A stretch of 64,000 bases of DNA from contig NZ_WUEY01000001.1 of the NCBI RefSeq assembly GCF_010668395.1, positions 682,001 to 746,000 of the forward strand. The letters are read 5' to 3'. The translations under genes were made by a program, and so were the position numbers. Position 1 is the first letter of the stretch, and each line of letters starts with the position of its first letter. The notes under the pieces are model-generated. The model saw only the letters and a program-made list of their open reading frames with translations. It had not been told where the DNA came from and searched no databases. Shown here piece after piece: positions 62,996 to 64,000 of the stretch. Origin of the DNA: Martinezella lusitana (GTDB lineage Bacteria > Pseudomonadota > Alphaproteobacteria > Rhizobiales > Rhizobiaceae).

Positions 62996-63889
62996 ATGGA
63001 TCTGTTGGTGGCAATGCGCGTCTATGTCAGGGTGGTGGAACGGGGCAGTATGTCGGCCGCCGCCCGCGATCTCGGCATGGGCCAGCCCGCCGTCAGCGAG
63101 CGCATCGATCGGCTGGAGCAATATCTCGGCACGCGGCTGCTGCTGCGCAACACCCGCAAGCTTTCCGTCACCGATGTCGGCGCCGCCTTCTACGAGCGCA
63201 GCAAGCAGGTTCTCGACAGCGCAAGCGACGCCCTGACGGTCGTAAACGGCGATCAGTCATTGCGCGGCACGCTTCGGATCGCGGCGCCTCATGGGCTCGG
63301 CGACATCATCCTGCCGCCGATCCTGCTGCAGATGCGCAAGCGTCATCCGCTGCTCAAGATCGATCTGGTGCTCAACGACAGGATCGTCGATCCGGTGACG
63401 GAGGGCGTCGATCTCTCGCTGCGCCTGGGCGATCTCGGCGAGGGCAGCTTCGTTGCCCGGAAGCTCGGCCATATCGCCCGCGTTCTGGTGGCATCGCCGG
63501 GCTATCTCGATCTGCATGGAACGCCGGCAGAGCCGGATGAGCTTGCCAACCACCCTTTCCTTCGGGTCTCGGGCCTGTTCAACAACGGCCGGCTTCCGTT
63601 GATCGGCGCGGACCAGCAAATCGGCTTCGCCGCCATCGACACCGTCCTGAGCACCAGTCACTGGCGGCCGCTGCACCGCCTGTTGCTCGATGGAGCTGGC
63701 ATCGGCGTGCTGCAGGAGCCGGTCTGCGCCGAGGATCTTGCCAGCGGCAGGCTGATACGCCTGCTGCCTGGATTTACCGTGCCGGGATTCGATCTGCATG
63801 CTCTTTATCCGGCCATAAAGCCCGTTCCACTCCGAATTCGAGCGGTCCTCTCCCTTCTGGAAGAACAGTTGCCGGCGATCCTGCCCTGA
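62996..63889 (+). CDS. LysR family transcriptional regulator
   Basis: ATG 62996 gives 297 residues with an N-terminal winged helix (MRVYVRVVERGSMSAAARDL, then AVSERIDRLEQYLG) and a periplasmic-binding-like effector domain from about 90. There is no clear ribosome site, so the transcript may be leaderless or start at the TTG 62987. It is divergent from the lactonase gene across 122 bases, suggesting that it controls it. Confidence 0.9.
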   Translation: MDLLVAMRVYVRVVERGSMSAAARDLGMGQPAVSERIDRLEQYLGTRLLLRNTRKLSVTDVGAAFYERSKQVLDSASDALTVVNGDQSLRGTLRIAAPHGLGDIILPPILLQMRKRHPLLKIDLVLNDRIVDPVTEGVDLSLRLGDLGEGSFVARKLGHIARVLVASPGYLDLHGTPAEPDELANHPFLRVSGLFNNGRLPLIGADQQIGFAAIDTVLSTSHWRPLHRLLLDGAGIGVLQEPVCAEDLASGRLIRLLPGFTVPGFDLHALYPAIKPVPLRIRAVLSLLEEQLPAILP

Positions 63890-63922
63890 GCAGGCCCGAG
63901 CGCTGAAAAGCTGGCTGTCGTC

Positions 63923-64000
63923 TTAAACGACGCTTTGCGTCGCCACCCTCGGCGTTGCCCGCAAGGTGAGCGCCCAGAAGAGAAGCGTCGCGAGGCTTAT
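63923..64000 (-). CDS. C-terminal end of a membrane protein, probably MFS-type
   Basis: A minus-strand frame enters from the right edge and ends at TAA (63923-63925). The 25 visible residues (ISLATLLFWALTLRATPRVA and five more) look like the last membrane helix and basic tail of a transporter. The rest lies outside the window, so the family is a guess. Confidence 0.5.
   Translation of the reverse strand: MSLATLLFWALTLRATPRVATQSVV

Overview
The window looks like chromosomal DNA of an alphaproteobacterium of the Rhizobiaceae (Rhizobium/Agrobacterium type). The coding sequence is GC-rich. It carries a complete Cpa/Tad Flp-pilus locus, a BlcC/AttM-type lactonase, BmpA-type nucleoside import genes, many ABC importers, and intergenic mosaic repeats of the rhizobial RIME kind. 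No plasmid, phage or insertion-sequence genes were seen. Species cannot be fixed from the sequence alone.

Left part (1-31 kb). An M81 (MlrC-like) hydrolase fragment and a DSD1/D-threonine-aldolase-like PLP enzyme lead in. Facing them is a complete carbohydrate ABC importer operon with a Gfo/Idh/MocA dehydrogenase (2.1-7.5 kb, minus strand), preceded by two copies of a candidate operator. Next is a polysaccharide island (8.3-15.7 kb): GT25 glycosyltransferase, WbpM/FlaA1-type nucleotide-sugar dehydratase, Wzz-type protein, GH5 endoglucanase and a Wzy/ligase-like membrane protein. After purU and a secreted unknown comes a 986-residue kinase/PLP phospho-lyase fusion. Then follow a small-protein/palindrome region, and an operon of a P1 (DmpA/NylC-like) peptidase, a dipeptide-type binding protein with two permeases but no ATPase, and an amidase. 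A divergent Lrp/EamA pair, a NlpC/P60-MarR pair, a GFA protein and an M17 aminopeptidase complete this half.

Middle (32.8-46 kb). This is the Flp pilus locus. TadD lies on the plus strand. tadC, tadB, cpaF, cpaE, cpaD, cpaC, cpaB, cpaA and two tandemly duplicated pilin genes lie on the minus strand. A secretin-N-domain-only protein and two TadE-like pseudopilins lie on the plus strand. CtrA-like TTAA-N7-TTAA boxes are visible in three of its promoter regions, which suggests cell-cycle control.

Right part (46-58 kb). This is a coherent nucleoside uptake and salvage block. deoB, add and upp are on the plus strand. bmpA, an ABC ATPase, two permeases, cdd, punA, deoC and deoA are on the minus strand. 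Imported nucleosides would be deaminated (Add, Cdd), phosphorolysed (PunA, DeoA), and the (deoxy)ribose phosphate isomerised (DeoB) and cleaved (DeoC). Upp recycles uracil. The last 6 kb hold tRNA-Ser(GGA), an SDR/NmrA protein divergent from an XRE-MmyB regulator, a second NmrA-like protein, the lactonase divergent from a LysR regulator, and the C-terminal end of an off-window membrane protein.
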